Origin: an uncultured Collinsella sp.
GTDB lineage: Bacteria > Actinomycetota > Coriobacteriia > Coriobacteriales > Coriobacteriaceae
DNA length: 5,767 nucleotides
Reading direction: 5' to 3'
NCBI GenBank assembly: GCA_900549275.1
Contig: URNU01000102.1
Span: 1-5,767 of the forward strand
The position numbers and the translations under genes are program-made. Positions 1 to 5,688 of this stretch are shown here, one piece after another. Position 1 is the first letter of the stretch, and each line of letters starts with the position of its first letter. The notes beneath the pieces were generated by a model. The model was not told the origin of the DNA. It did not search any database and saw nothing but the letters and a program-made list of their open reading frames with translations.

Positions 1-62
1 AAGATGTTCTCGCTCTCGAGCTGCGCGGCGGCAGGGAGGGCGTCGGGGATGCGAATGGGCAT
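1..62 (-). CDS. metA: Homoserine O-acyltransferase MetA, N-terminal fragment
   Basis: Only the first 20 codons are inside the window; the gene runs off the left edge. They read MPIRIPDALPAAAQLESENI, and the partial next codon (TT.) fits Phe. This is the conserved MetA opening (MPI-x-P-x-x-LPA followed by a x-E-x-EN-[IV]-F segment). MetA transfers an acyl group (succinyl or acetyl, depending on an active-site residue not visible here) from acyl-CoA to homoserine, the first committed step of methionine synthesis in the cytoplasm. The start is supported by AAGGAG at 73-68, five bases upstream of ATG. The gene is divergent from the dehydrogenase gene across a 210-bp spacer. A possible -10 (TACCAT at 96-91) has no convincing -35, and I saw no recognisable SAM or T-box riboswitch in the spacer. 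Family assignment is based on the N-terminus alone. Confidence 0.82.
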   Translation of the reverse strand, partial: MPIRIPDALPAAAQLESENI

Positions 63-229
63 GGATGCTCCTTACGAATCAGTTGCAGTTATGGTACAAC
101 GAGCGGCCCCATCCACGCGAGCATATCGCCCAGCGATGCCGTCAGCGGCCCAAATCACTCCAAAAGTAGAGATTAAGGCATGCCCAAAAAACTATGGCGC
201 TTTAGCCTAGCAAAGTGGCAGCAGGACGC

Positions 230-235
230 TACAAT
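230..235 (+). promoter_or_regulatory. Likely -10 element of the dehydrogenase promoter
   Basis: TACAAT matches the TATAAT consensus at five of six positions and lies 37 bp before the ATG at 273. A start of transcription near 242 would give a leader of about 30 nt ending in the AAAGGAT ribosome site. The -35 is poor (TAGCAA at 208-213, spacer 16). This placement would leave the upstream in-frame ATG at 180 outside the transcript. Confidence 0.45.
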
Positions 236-272
236 GGTTCGACGCGAAAAACTCGGCCGAAAGGATACATAT

Positions 273-1250
273 ATGTACCAAACGCGTAAGATCGGTGTGG
301 TCGGCCAGGGCCACGTAGGAGCACATGTTGCCAACAGTCTGCTCATGCAGGGCATTGCCGATGAGCTGTACCTGTGCGATATCAACGAGGCCAAGGTGAC
401 GTCCGAGGTCCAGGACCTGCGCGACTCCCTTTCGTTTGTCCCGTACAACACCAAGATCGTCAACTGCTACGACCACTACGAGGAGCTTGCCTGCTGCGAC
501 GTCATCGTCAACGCCGCCGGCAAGGTCGCACTGGCCGCCGGCAACCGCGACGGCGAGCTGTTCTTTACCACCGACGCCGCCCGCACCTTTGCCAAGCGCA
601 TCGTCGACGCCGGCTTTGACGGCATCTTCGTGAGCATCTCCAACCCCTGCGACGTCGTGTGCACCGAGCTGTGGCACCTGACCGGCTACGATCCCAAGAA
701 GATCATCGGCTCGGGCTGCGGCCTGGACTCCGCCCGCCTGCGCACCGAGATCTCCAAGAAGGTCGGCGTGAGCCCCAAGTCCATCGACGCCTACATGATC
801 GGCGAGCACGGCTTTAGCCAGCTTGCCGCCTTTAAGGCCGCAACCATCGCCGGCAAGAGCCTTAACGAGCTTCAGGCCGAGAACCCTGACAAGTACGCCT
901 TCGACCACATGGAGGTCGAGGAGCTCGCACGCAAGGGCGGCTATGTGACCTACCAGGGCAAGCAGTGCACCGAGTACGCCGTCGCCAACTCCGCCGCGCG
1001 CGTCTGCGCCGCCGTGCTGCACAACGAGCACGCCGTGCTTTCGGCCTCTACGCTTATGACCGGCCAGTATGGCGAGGAGGGTATCTTTACCTCCCTGCCG
1101 TGCGTGATCGGTGCCGAGGGCGTCGAGGAGGTCTACACGCTCGACCTTTCCGAGTACGAGCTCGAAGGCTTCCACAAGAGCTGCCAGCACATCCGCGACA
1201 ACATCGCCCAGCTCGACTGGTGGGATGCCGAGGCCTACGACGTCAAGTAA
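273..1250 (+). CDS. L-lactate / L-2-hydroxyisocaproate dehydrogenase family protein
   Basis: A 325-residue cytoplasmic NAD-dependent 2-hydroxyacid dehydrogenase of the LDH/MDH fold, reducing a 2-keto acid with NADH. Visible features are the Rossmann loop GQGHVG (11-16), Asp36 at the end of strand 2 (NADH preference), Arg92 in GNRDGE (counterpart of LDH Arg109), SNP (123-125), LDSARLR (151-157, with the Asp168 and Arg171 counterparts D152 and R155) and GEHG (177-180, catalytic His179). The sequence GEHGFSQ and the KGG segment at 221-223 resemble Lactobacillus/Weissella HicDH more than classical LDH. Asp172 stands where fructose-bisphosphate-activated LDHs have His188, so FBP activation is unlikely. 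I chose ATG 273 because AAAGGAT at 260-266 sits at good spacing and the protein then begins MYQTRKIGVVG, as family members do. An in-frame ATG at 180 would add 31 residues without family resemblance. The gene is monocistronic, ending at its own terminator. Family is certain; lactate versus a bulkier keto acid as substrate is not. Confidence 0.9.
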   Translation: MYQTRKIGVVGQGHVGAHVANSLLMQGIADELYLCDINEAKVTSEVQDLRDSLSFVPYNTKIVNCYDHYEELACCDVIVNAAGKVALAAGNRDGELFFTTDAARTFAKRIVDAGFDGIFVSISNPCDVVCTELWHLTGYDPKKIIGSGCGLDSARLRTEISKKVGVSPKSIDAYMIGEHGFSQLAAFKAATIAGKSLNELQAENPDKYAFDHMEVEELARKGGYVTYQGKQCTEYAVANSAARVCAAVLHNEHAVLSASTLMTGQYGEEGIFTSLPCVIGAEGVEEVYTLDLSEYELEGFHKSCQHIRDNIAQLDWWDAEAYDVK

Positions 1251-1293
1251 GCCGCTGGCTACCGCAACCTTGCGAATCTATGCGCGATACTAA

Positions 1294-1335
1294 GCGGGCC
1301 GCGCCGGAAACCCACCGGCGCGGCCCGCTTTTTTT
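1294..1335 (+). terminator. Rho-independent terminator of the dehydrogenase gene
   Basis: A perfect 14-bp stem, GCGGGCCGCGCCGG (1294-1307) with CCGGCGCGGCCCGC (1315-1328), closes a 7-nt loop and is followed by seven T (1329-1335). It starts 43 bp after the dehydrogenase stop. Read on the minus strand the same stem lies about 57 bp after frlB but is followed only by TTA, so it is at best a weak terminator for frlB. Confidence 0.95.
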
Positions 1336-1384
1336 GACTCACGCAGTGCCCCTGCGAATCGAAGATGAATACTTTTCCCGTTAC

Positions 1385-2353
1385 TTAGTACTGCTCGATG
1401 CCCATGTAGCGACGAATCTCAGGGCTGTGGTCGAACACCTTTCCGCGGGCGGCGCGCAGCTCGCAGCTCATGTTGTAGAAGAAGATCGGCTCCAGGTACG
1501 AACGCACGCTGGCGGGCACCTCGCCCACGCCGTACTCGAGTGCATCGAGCACCATTACCGTATCGGTATGCGTGTTGAGGAACGCCAACGCGCGCTCCTC
1601 CATGGGGCGGCACTCGCCCGATCCGAGCTGCACAAAGTAGAACACGCCGGGCTCGGTGGCCTCGAAGGGGCCGTGGAAGTACTCGCCGGAGTGGATGTAG
1701 CAGCAGTGCTGCCACTGCATCTCCATGAGCGAGCAGATGGCCATGGCATAGGTCTGGCTAAAGTTGGGGCCGGAACCAAGGATATAGAAGAACTTGTGCT
1801 GCTGGCAGAGCTCGGCAAAGCGATCGCCCAGCTCGGCGTTGACCTTCTCGCGGGCGGCGGGCAGCAGCGCATCCATCTGCTTTAGGCCCTCGTACATGTC
1901 GGCGAGTGCCTCGTAGCCTTCCTGCTGGTCGAGCAGCTCGGCGGCGATCAGAGCGCCGATGCCCTGAGGCACCTCGGCCTGCGGCACGCCCTCGCCCCAG
2001 GGGTAGACCCAGGTGGTCCACTTGCCGTTGTCGATCTTGGAGCCCTCGCAGTCGGTGAGGGCAACGACCTCGGCACCGGCCGCCAGCGCCATCTCGCAGC
2101 CGTCGACGACCTCTTGCGTGTTGCCGCTGTGGCTGCAGGCAATAACGAGCGACTTCTCGCCAAGGCTCTTGGGGGCCATCAGGCAAAACTCGCGTGCCGT
2201 GTAGACCGTCGAGGTAAACGTGGTGGCCTCGCGCTTGAGCAGCTCGTTGGCCGGCATCAGGTCGATCATCGAACCGCCACAAGCAATCCAAAAGACGTTC
2301 TCAATCTTGCCCTTGCGCTCGATGATTTCCTGAACCAGATCATGTGCGTTCAT
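1385..2353 (-). CDS. frlB: Fructosamine-6-phosphate deglycase (FrlB-type, SIS family)
   Basis: A 322-residue cytoplasmic protein with two SIS sugar-phosphate isomerase folds. It should cleave 6-phosphorylated Amadori products such as fructoselysine 6-phosphate into glucose 6-phosphate and the amine. Motifs in order: ACGGS (24-28), CSHSGNTQE (73-81, phosphate-binding SIS loop), LGSGPNF (192-198) opening the second domain, LMEMQW (209-214), HSGEYFHGPFE (221-231, active-site segment shared with FrlB and GlmS relatives) and the C-terminal HSPEIRRYMGIEQY (309-322). These segments and the short N-terminus agree closely with Bacillus subtilis FrlB as I remember it (about 328 residues) and less closely with E. 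coli FrlB. The start has a near-ideal ribosome site, AAGGAGG at 2369-2363, nine bases from ATG. The gene follows a GntR/UTRA regulator by 144 bp and has its own promoter with operator-like repeats. No fructosamine kinase or transporter gene lies beside it. The exact substrate (fructoselysine, another fructosamino acid, or a glucosamine-type adduct) cannot be read from sequence. Confidence 0.88.
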   Translation of the reverse strand: MNAHDLVQEIIERKGKIENVFWIACGGSMIDLMPANELLKREATTFTSTVYTAREFCLMAPKSLGEKSLVIACSHSGNTQEVVDGCEMALAAGAEVVALTDCEGSKIDNGKWTTWVYPWGEGVPQAEVPQGIGALIAAELLDQQEGYEALADMYEGLKQMDALLPAAREKVNAELGDRFAELCQQHKFFYILGSGPNFSQTYAMAICSLMEMQWQHCCYIHSGEYFHGPFEATEPGVFYFVQLGSGECRPMEERALAFLNTHTDTVMVLDALEYGVGEVPASVRSYLEPIFFYNMSCELRAARGKVFDHSPEIRRYMGIEQY

Positions 2354-2406
2354 CCTGATGTTCCTCCTTGTGGGGCGGCTTTGAGCGACGGCGGATCGTA
2401 CCTGCT

Positions 2407-2426
2407 GTCGTTCTATGTTGTCCTAT
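2407..2426 (-). promoter_or_regulatory. Proximal operator-like repeat over the frlB transcription start
   Basis: Read on the minus strand this is ATAGGACAAC followed by ATAGAACGAC: two 10-bp units in direct orientation. It shares 17 of 20 positions with the distal copy at 2469-2488. It begins at the last base of the predicted -10 box and covers the expected start site, a classic place for a repressor. The neighbouring GntR/UTRA protein is the natural candidate binder (inference). Confidence 0.6.
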
Positions 2427-2454
2427 TTATAGCACGCACGATGACGCTCGTGAA
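2426..2454 (-). promoter_or_regulatory. Sigma-70-type promoter of frlB
   Basis: On the minus strand, TTCACG (2454-2449, 4/6 to TTGACA) is separated by exactly 17 bp from TATAAA (2431-2426, 5/6 to TATAAT). Transcription would start near 2418-2420, giving a leader of about 65 nt before the frlB ATG. The flanking paired repeats support control at this site. Confidence 0.65.
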
Positions 2455-2468
2455 GCCATTTCGCCAAA

Positions 2469-2488
2469 CTTGTTCTATGTTGTTCTAT
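2469..2488 (-). promoter_or_regulatory. Distal operator-like repeat upstream of the frlB promoter
   Basis: Minus strand ATAGAACAAC followed by ATAGAACAAG, a near-perfect tandem of a 10-bp unit. It lies about 9 bp past the stop codon of the GntR gene and 15 bp upstream of the -35 box. Its register is 62 bp from the proximal copy, close to six turns of B-DNA, so bound proteins would face the same side and could pair by looping. Confidence 0.55.
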
Positions 2489-2497
2489 CTGTGGATG

Positions 2498-3253
2498 TTA
2501 GATGTCGAACACGTAGCGCGAGCCCACGATCTTTTGACGCCCAAGCAGCAAGGGCCGCTCGTCCGCATCGGTAAAGTACGCCTCCATATAGAAGAGTGGC
2601 TCACCGATCGGGATCTCGAGCAGTGGCGCGACTTGAGCGTCGGCAAGCGCAATCTCCACGGTACAAGGGTCGGATTTGAGCGGCGCGCGGCCCGAATGCT
2701 CGGCAACGAGCGCAAAGATTGAGTTATCGGTGAGGTCCTCGTCGGCAAGCGTCTGCAGATAAGGATGGTCAGCCAGCACAAAGGCGTTGTTCTCGAGCAT
2801 GACGGGCACGCCGTCTGCCGTGCGCACACGCTCGACCACGATGAGCTCGCAGCCGGGTTCCACCCCAAAAAACGCCGCGTCCTCGCGCGTCGCCGCAACC
2901 ACCGTGCGCGACACCAGGCGTGCTCCGGCCACCATGTCGTTGGCAGCGCAACCCTCGGAAAAGCTCTGAACGTCACCCTTCTGGACAATCTTGCGCTTGA
3001 GCTTGGGCGCGCACACGAACGTGCCCCTCCCCTGCTGGCGGTTGAGATACCCCGCGCGCGACAGCTCCTCGATGGCGCGGCGCACGGTGACGCGTCCCAC
3101 ACCATAGGACTTAGCGAGCTCCATCTCGGAAGGAATGCGCGAGCCGGATGCGTACACGCCACGCGCGATCTCGCCCTTTAGGTCGTCCATAACCTGCTGG
3201 TACAGCGGAACGGCGGATACCTCAGTGCGCTCGGTTTTATCGTCGAATGCCAT
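2498..3253 (-). CDS. GntR family (HutC/FrlR-like, UTRA domain) transcriptional regulator
   Basis: A 251-residue DNA-binding repressor. Residues 15-80 form the GntR winged helix: PLYQQVMDDLKGEI (16-29), PSEMELAKSYGVGRVTVRRAI (41-61, helix-turn-helix) and the wing GRGTFV (75-80). Residues about 95-248 are a UTRA ligand domain, ending in the typical LLLGRQKIVGSRYVF. UTRA regulators sense small sugar phosphates or related metabolites. Placement directly before frlB suggests it is the local FrlR equivalent, probably released by a phosphorylated Amadori compound (inference from context). It starts 2 bp after the recQ stop. Its ribosome site (GGAG at 3264-3261, 7 nt from ATG) lies inside the end of recQ, so it is probably transcribed and translationally coupled with recQ. 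Candidate operators lie at 2407-2426 and 2469-2488. Family is certain; the effector is not. Confidence 0.92.
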   Translation of the reverse strand: MAFDDKTERTEVSAVPLYQQVMDDLKGEIARGVYASGSRIPSEMELAKSYGVGRVTVRRAIEELSRAGYLNRQQGRGTFVCAPKLKRKIVQKGDVQSFSEGCAANDMVAGARLVSRTVVAATREDAAFFGVEPGCELIVVERVRTADGVPVMLENNAFVLADHPYLQTLADEDLTDNSIFALVAEHSGRAPLKSDPCTVEIALADAQVAPLLEIPIGEPLFYMEAYFTDADERPLLLGRQKIVGSRYVFDI

Positions 3254-3255
3254 CG

Positions 3256-5235
3256 TTACGCTCCATCCCGTGCATGCTCGGACTCAAACTCTTCAATCGC
3301 CGCCATAAACTGCTCGCCAAAGGCGTCGGCCTTTTTCTCGCCAATGCCGTTGACCTGGATAAGCTCGTCGCGCGTCTGTGGACGCAGGCGGCACAGACCG
3401 CGCAGGGCCTTGTCGGAAAAGACCATATACGGCGCCATCTCCAGCTCGGTCGAGATCTCCTTGCGCAGGGCACGCAGGCGCTCGAACAACTCGGCATCGT
3501 CGCCCACGCGTGGGCGCTGATCCAGCTCGGCCTCCTCGCGCAGCAGATCGACGGCGCGGCGGGCGCGGGCCGAGGCCTTGCGCTTGGACGCGCGACGCTT
3601 AACGGTAAAGGCAAACGCCTCATCCTCGACCTCGACGGCACGCGAACCCAGCCCCACGACCGGGTACTGCCCCTGCGAGGTGGCCAGATAACCGCGGCCG
3701 CACAGCTGGCCGATGATGTCCTTGATGCGCCCGACCGATTCGCTCGACAGCTCACCGTAGCCGCGGTCCTCGTCCAGATGCATCTGGCGAATGCGCTCGG
3801 TGTTGCCGCCGTGGAGCACATCGGCGATGAGCGACTTGCCAAAGCGCATGGGACGCGTGGCCACATAGCGCACGGCAGCGCGGGCCATATCGGTGACGTC
3901 CTCGACCTCGAACTGCGTGAGGCAGTTGCTGCAGTTGCCGCAGCTCTCGACGTCGTCCGTGGCGGTGCCGCCCGTACTGGCCGCGGCATGCTCGGCCGCG
4001 GCCTCGTCGCCAAAGTAGCGCAGCATGTATTCGCGCAGGCAGCCGGTGGTATTGCAGTAGCCCTCCATCTGGCTGAGCAGACGATATCGATTCTGGAGCG
4101 CCCACGCGCGCTGCTCGTCGTCGAGCGCCTCATCGGCAGCATCGCCGCGGTCGATCAGAAAGCGGCGCATGCGAAAATCGTTGCCGTTCCACAGCAAGTA
4201 GCAGCTGGCCGGGTCGCCATCGCGGCCGGCGCGGCCCGCCTCCTGGTAGTAGGCTTCGATGCTCTCGGGCACGTTGTTGTGGATCACGTAGCGCACGTTG
4301 GGCTTGTCGATGCCCATGCCAAAGGCGTTGGTGGCAACCATCACCTGGATATCGTCGTCGATAAAGGCGCGCTGGCTTTGGCGACGGGCGTCGTTGCCCA
4401 TGCCGGCATGGTAGCGGCCAACGCGAATGCCGCTGGGGCCCAGTGCCTCGGCAAGCTCGCCCGCCAGCGCATCAACTGTCTTGCGGGTCGAACAATACAC
4501 GATGCCGCTCTCGCTCGAATGCGCGATCACGTAGTCGCGCACCCAGGCAGTCTTGGCCTTGTCGCCCATCTCCTCGCAACCAAAGTAGAGGTTCTTGCGA
4601 TCGAAGCCCGTCACTACCGTCGCGGGGTTTTGCAGGCCAAGCATCTGCTGAATGTCCGCGCGCACACGCTCGGTCGCCGTAGCGGTAAAGGCCGCCACGA
4701 TGGGGCGCTGCGGCAGGGAATCGATAAACTCGCGAATCTGCAGGTAAGCGGGACGGAAATCCTGGCCCCATTGGCTCACGCAGTGGGCCTCGTCAATGGC
4801 CACGAGCGGCACGCCAATGCCGGCGGAACCCGCAGCCTCCTGCGCAAAGGCCAAAAAACGCGGCTCGAGCAAGCGCTCGGGCGCCACATACATAAGCTGG
4901 TAGCGGCCCTCGCGCGCCCGCTTGAGCACGGTGTTTTGCTGGGCCGGAGTAAGGCTGGAGTTGAGATAGCTGGGTCGCGCACCCGCCGCGAGCAACGCAC
5001 GGGTCTGGTCCTCCATAAGCGACAGCAGCGGACTCACCACAAAGGTGATGCCGGGCAGCATGAGCGCGGGCACCTGGTAGCAAATGGACTTGCCGGCGCC
5101 CGTGGGCATAACACCCAGCGCATCACGACCGGCAAGGATCGCATCGACCATGCGGTCCTGTCCCGGGCGAAACGAGGTGTAGCCAAAATAGGCGCCGAGC
5201 GTGTCGAGCGCCATCTGCTGCATGCTATCGGTCAT
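3256..5235 (-). CDS. recQ: ATP-dependent DNA helicase RecQ
   Basis: A 659-residue superfamily 2 helicase with 3'-5' polarity expected, acting in recombination and replication-fork repair. Domains in order: Q motif FGYTSFRPGQ (17-26), Walker A PTGAGKS (44-50; most RecQ have GGGKS), DEAH (148-151) followed by the aromatic-rich loop WGQDFRPAY (156-164), motif III TATAT (184-188), motif V GMGIDKPNVRYVIH (306-319), motif VI QEAGRAGRDG (331-340), zinc ligands Cys399 and CGNCSNC (Cys432, 435, 438), the RQC winged helix (about 441-545) and a C-terminal HRDC domain (about 578-652). All catalytic motifs are intact. It is slightly longer than E. coli RecQ (about 610), partly through 22 residues between YFG and CGNC where E. 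coli has about six. The start is ATG 5235, with AGGA at 5243-5240, only 4 nt away; Met5 is the alternative. It is the first gene of the run with the GntR regulator. Confidence 0.96.
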   Translation of the reverse strand: MTDSMQQMALDTLGAYFGYTSFRPGQDRMVDAILAGRDALGVMPTGAGKSICYQVPALMLPGITFVVSPLLSLMEDQTRALLAAGARPSYLNSSLTPAQQNTVLKRAREGRYQLMYVAPERLLEPRFLAFAQEAAGSAGIGVPLVAIDEAHCVSQWGQDFRPAYLQIREFIDSLPQRPIVAAFTATATERVRADIQQMLGLQNPATVVTGFDRKNLYFGCEEMGDKAKTAWVRDYVIAHSSESGIVYCSTRKTVDALAGELAEALGPSGIRVGRYHAGMGNDARRQSQRAFIDDDIQVMVATNAFGMGIDKPNVRYVIHNNVPESIEAYYQEAGRAGRDGDPASCYLLWNGNDFRMRRFLIDRGDAADEALDDEQRAWALQNRYRLLSQMEGYCNTTGCLREYMLRYFGDEAAAEHAAASTGGTATDDVESCGNCSNCLTQFEVEDVTDMARAAVRYVATRPMRFGKSLIADVLHGGNTERIRQMHLDEDRGYGELSSESVGRIKDIIGQLCGRGYLATSQGQYPVVGLGSRAVEVEDEAFAFTVKRRASKRKASARARRAVDLLREEAELDQRPRVGDDAELFERLRALRKEISTELEMAPYMVFSDKALRGLCRLRPQTRDELIQVNGIGEKKADAFGEQFMAAIEEFESEHARDGA

Positions 5236-5360
5236 GGTTTCCTAACGTTCAAGTCATCTGCCGCCGATTATACGCCGCCACGCGGACCGGTGCCGCGCGG
5301 CTGCCGGCCACGGGCAACGCAATCCAAGGCGAACGAGCGAGGGATTTTTGGACACTTTCC
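5236..5360. other. Non-coding leader region of recQ
   Basis: This is the first part of a 481-bp stretch without a gene. Apart from the recQ promoter I see only GC-rich sequence with short chance palindromes around 5285-5315. No open frame here has a ribosome site or family resemblance. Confidence 0.5.
5267..5272 (-). promoter_or_regulatory. Likely -10 element of the recQ promoter
   Basis: A perfect TATAAT on the minus strand, 31 bp before the recQ ATG, in otherwise very GC-rich sequence. No good -35 is present at 16-18 bp and there is no TGn extension, so the promoter may be weak or need an activator. The start site would be near 5260. Confidence 0.5.
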
Positions 5361-5432
5361 GGATGGGCATGGATAATCTCCCACTTTGAACCCGTCACCA
5401 AGCCAAAAACGAGAGATTATCCACGCTCATTC
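5361..5432. repeat. Imperfect inverted repeat with 22-nt arms (GGATAATCTC core)
   Basis: Arm 5361-5382 pairs with arm 5411-5432 at 18 of 22 positions. The core is perfect over 11 bp (5370-5380 with 5413-5423), and two of the mismatches allow G-T pairs. The spacer is 28 bp. No T-run follows on either strand, so it does not look like a terminator. The arms contain TTATCCACG (5417-5425) and TTATCCATG (minus, 5376-5368), resembling DnaA boxes. Confidence 0.75.
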
Positions 5433-5438
5433 TGTGAC

Positions 5439-5494
5439 TAGTCATTGGGGACGTTTTTGAATGACCAGTCGTTTAAGAACGCCCCCAACGACTA
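5439..5494. repeat. GGGGACGTT quasi-palindrome with nested TGACYAGTC repeats
   Basis: Left arm 5439-5458 and right arm 5475-5494 are complementary at 17 of 20 positions. The right arm contains GCCCCCAACGACTA. On the minus-strand transcript two of the three mismatches become U-G pairs. Inside are the palindrome GACTAGTC (5436-5443) and two direct copies TGACTAGTCATT (5435-5446) and TGACCAGTCGTT (5462-5473). There is no T-run after either side. Confidence 0.7.
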
Positions 5495-5541
5495 AGGAGT
5501 GTCCCCAGGTGCCGACAGAAAAGGAACGTCCCCAAGTGCCG
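5494..5541. repeat. Tandem direct repeat, 27-bp period, GTCCCCARGTGCCG
   Basis: Copies at 5494-5514 and 5521-5541 agree at 18 of 21 positions; both begin AAGGA and end GTGCCG. The second copy contains AACGTCCCCAA (5525-5535), the exact reverse complement of TTGGGGACGTT at 5445-5455. This unit and the preceding palindrome therefore belong to one repeat family. Confidence 0.7.
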
Positions 5542-5576
5542 GCCCGGCAACGCCGATGTTTTGGCGCGGACAGCGA

Positions 5577-5675
5577 AAGCCCGCCAGAGCGAGCAAGGTG
5601 CCTTGAAACGAGGCGGCATTGACCTTCTGGTCATGCCGCCGAAGTTGAAAGGCAGATTGCCGCTCTGGCGGGCTT
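5577..5675. repeat. MITE-like element: 15-bp perfect inverted repeat enclosing three hairpins
   Basis: AAGCCCGCCAGAGCG (5577-5591) and CGCTCTGGCGGGCTT (5661-5675) are exact reverse complements. Between them lie a small hairpin CAAG/CTTG (5594-5605), a long one, GGCGGCATTGACC (5612-5624) with GGTCATGCCGCC (5629-5640), 12 bp with one bulged T and a TTCT loop, and GGCA-GAT-TGCC (5651-5661, sharing one base with the outer arm). As RNA it would fold into a closed four-way junction. CAGCG occurs one base outside each end (5571-5575 and 5677-5681), like a 5-bp target duplication. It has no coding capacity. It could be a non-autonomous mobile element, a REP/BIME-type repeat or a structured RNA. Confidence 0.6.
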
Positions 5676-5688
5676 GCAGCGTCGAGCC

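Noticed and set aside
91..96. Possible metA -10 (TACCAT, minus strand)
   Set aside because: Only a four-of-six match, with no recognisable -35 at 16-18 bp; too weak to list as a promoter.
117..140. Weak dyad GCATATCGC / GCGATGC in the metA-dehydrogenase spacer
   Set aside because: Short, interrupted by a two-base bulge and expected by chance in GC-rich DNA.
180..272. Upstream ATG that would extend the dehydrogenase by 31 residues
   Set aside because: AAGG lies only one base from this ATG, the extension is basic and unlike family N-termini, and the probable -10 at 230-235 lies downstream of it. ATG 273 has a proper ribosome site.
207..1190. A 327-codon open frame antisense to the dehydrogenase gene
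   Set aside because: Same codon-bias artefact. The composition is Gly/Ala/Val/Leu/Asp-rich with no motifs, and the sense strand encodes a complete LDH-family enzyme.
965..1885. A 306-codon plus-strand frame spanning the dehydrogenase end, the terminator and antisense frlB
   Set aside because: It crosses a strong intrinsic terminator and is a shadow of two real genes in other frames.
3247..5376. A 709-codon open frame on the plus strand, antisense to recQ
   Set aside because: It mirrors recQ codon by codon. High G/C at third positions leaves the antisense frame open. It has low-complexity Ala/Gly/His/Leu composition, no ribosome site and no family resemblance, while recQ has all helicase motifs.
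5361..5541. Inverted repeats read as terminators, or the repeats as a CRISPR array
   Set aside because: None is followed by a T-run on either strand. The repeats vary in sequence, orientation and spacing and there is no regular repeat-spacer pattern.
5577..5675. The cloverleaf-like fold taken as a tRNA
   Set aside because: It is 99 nt, lacks a T-loop GTTCRA and an acceptor end, and its arms do not have tRNA lengths.
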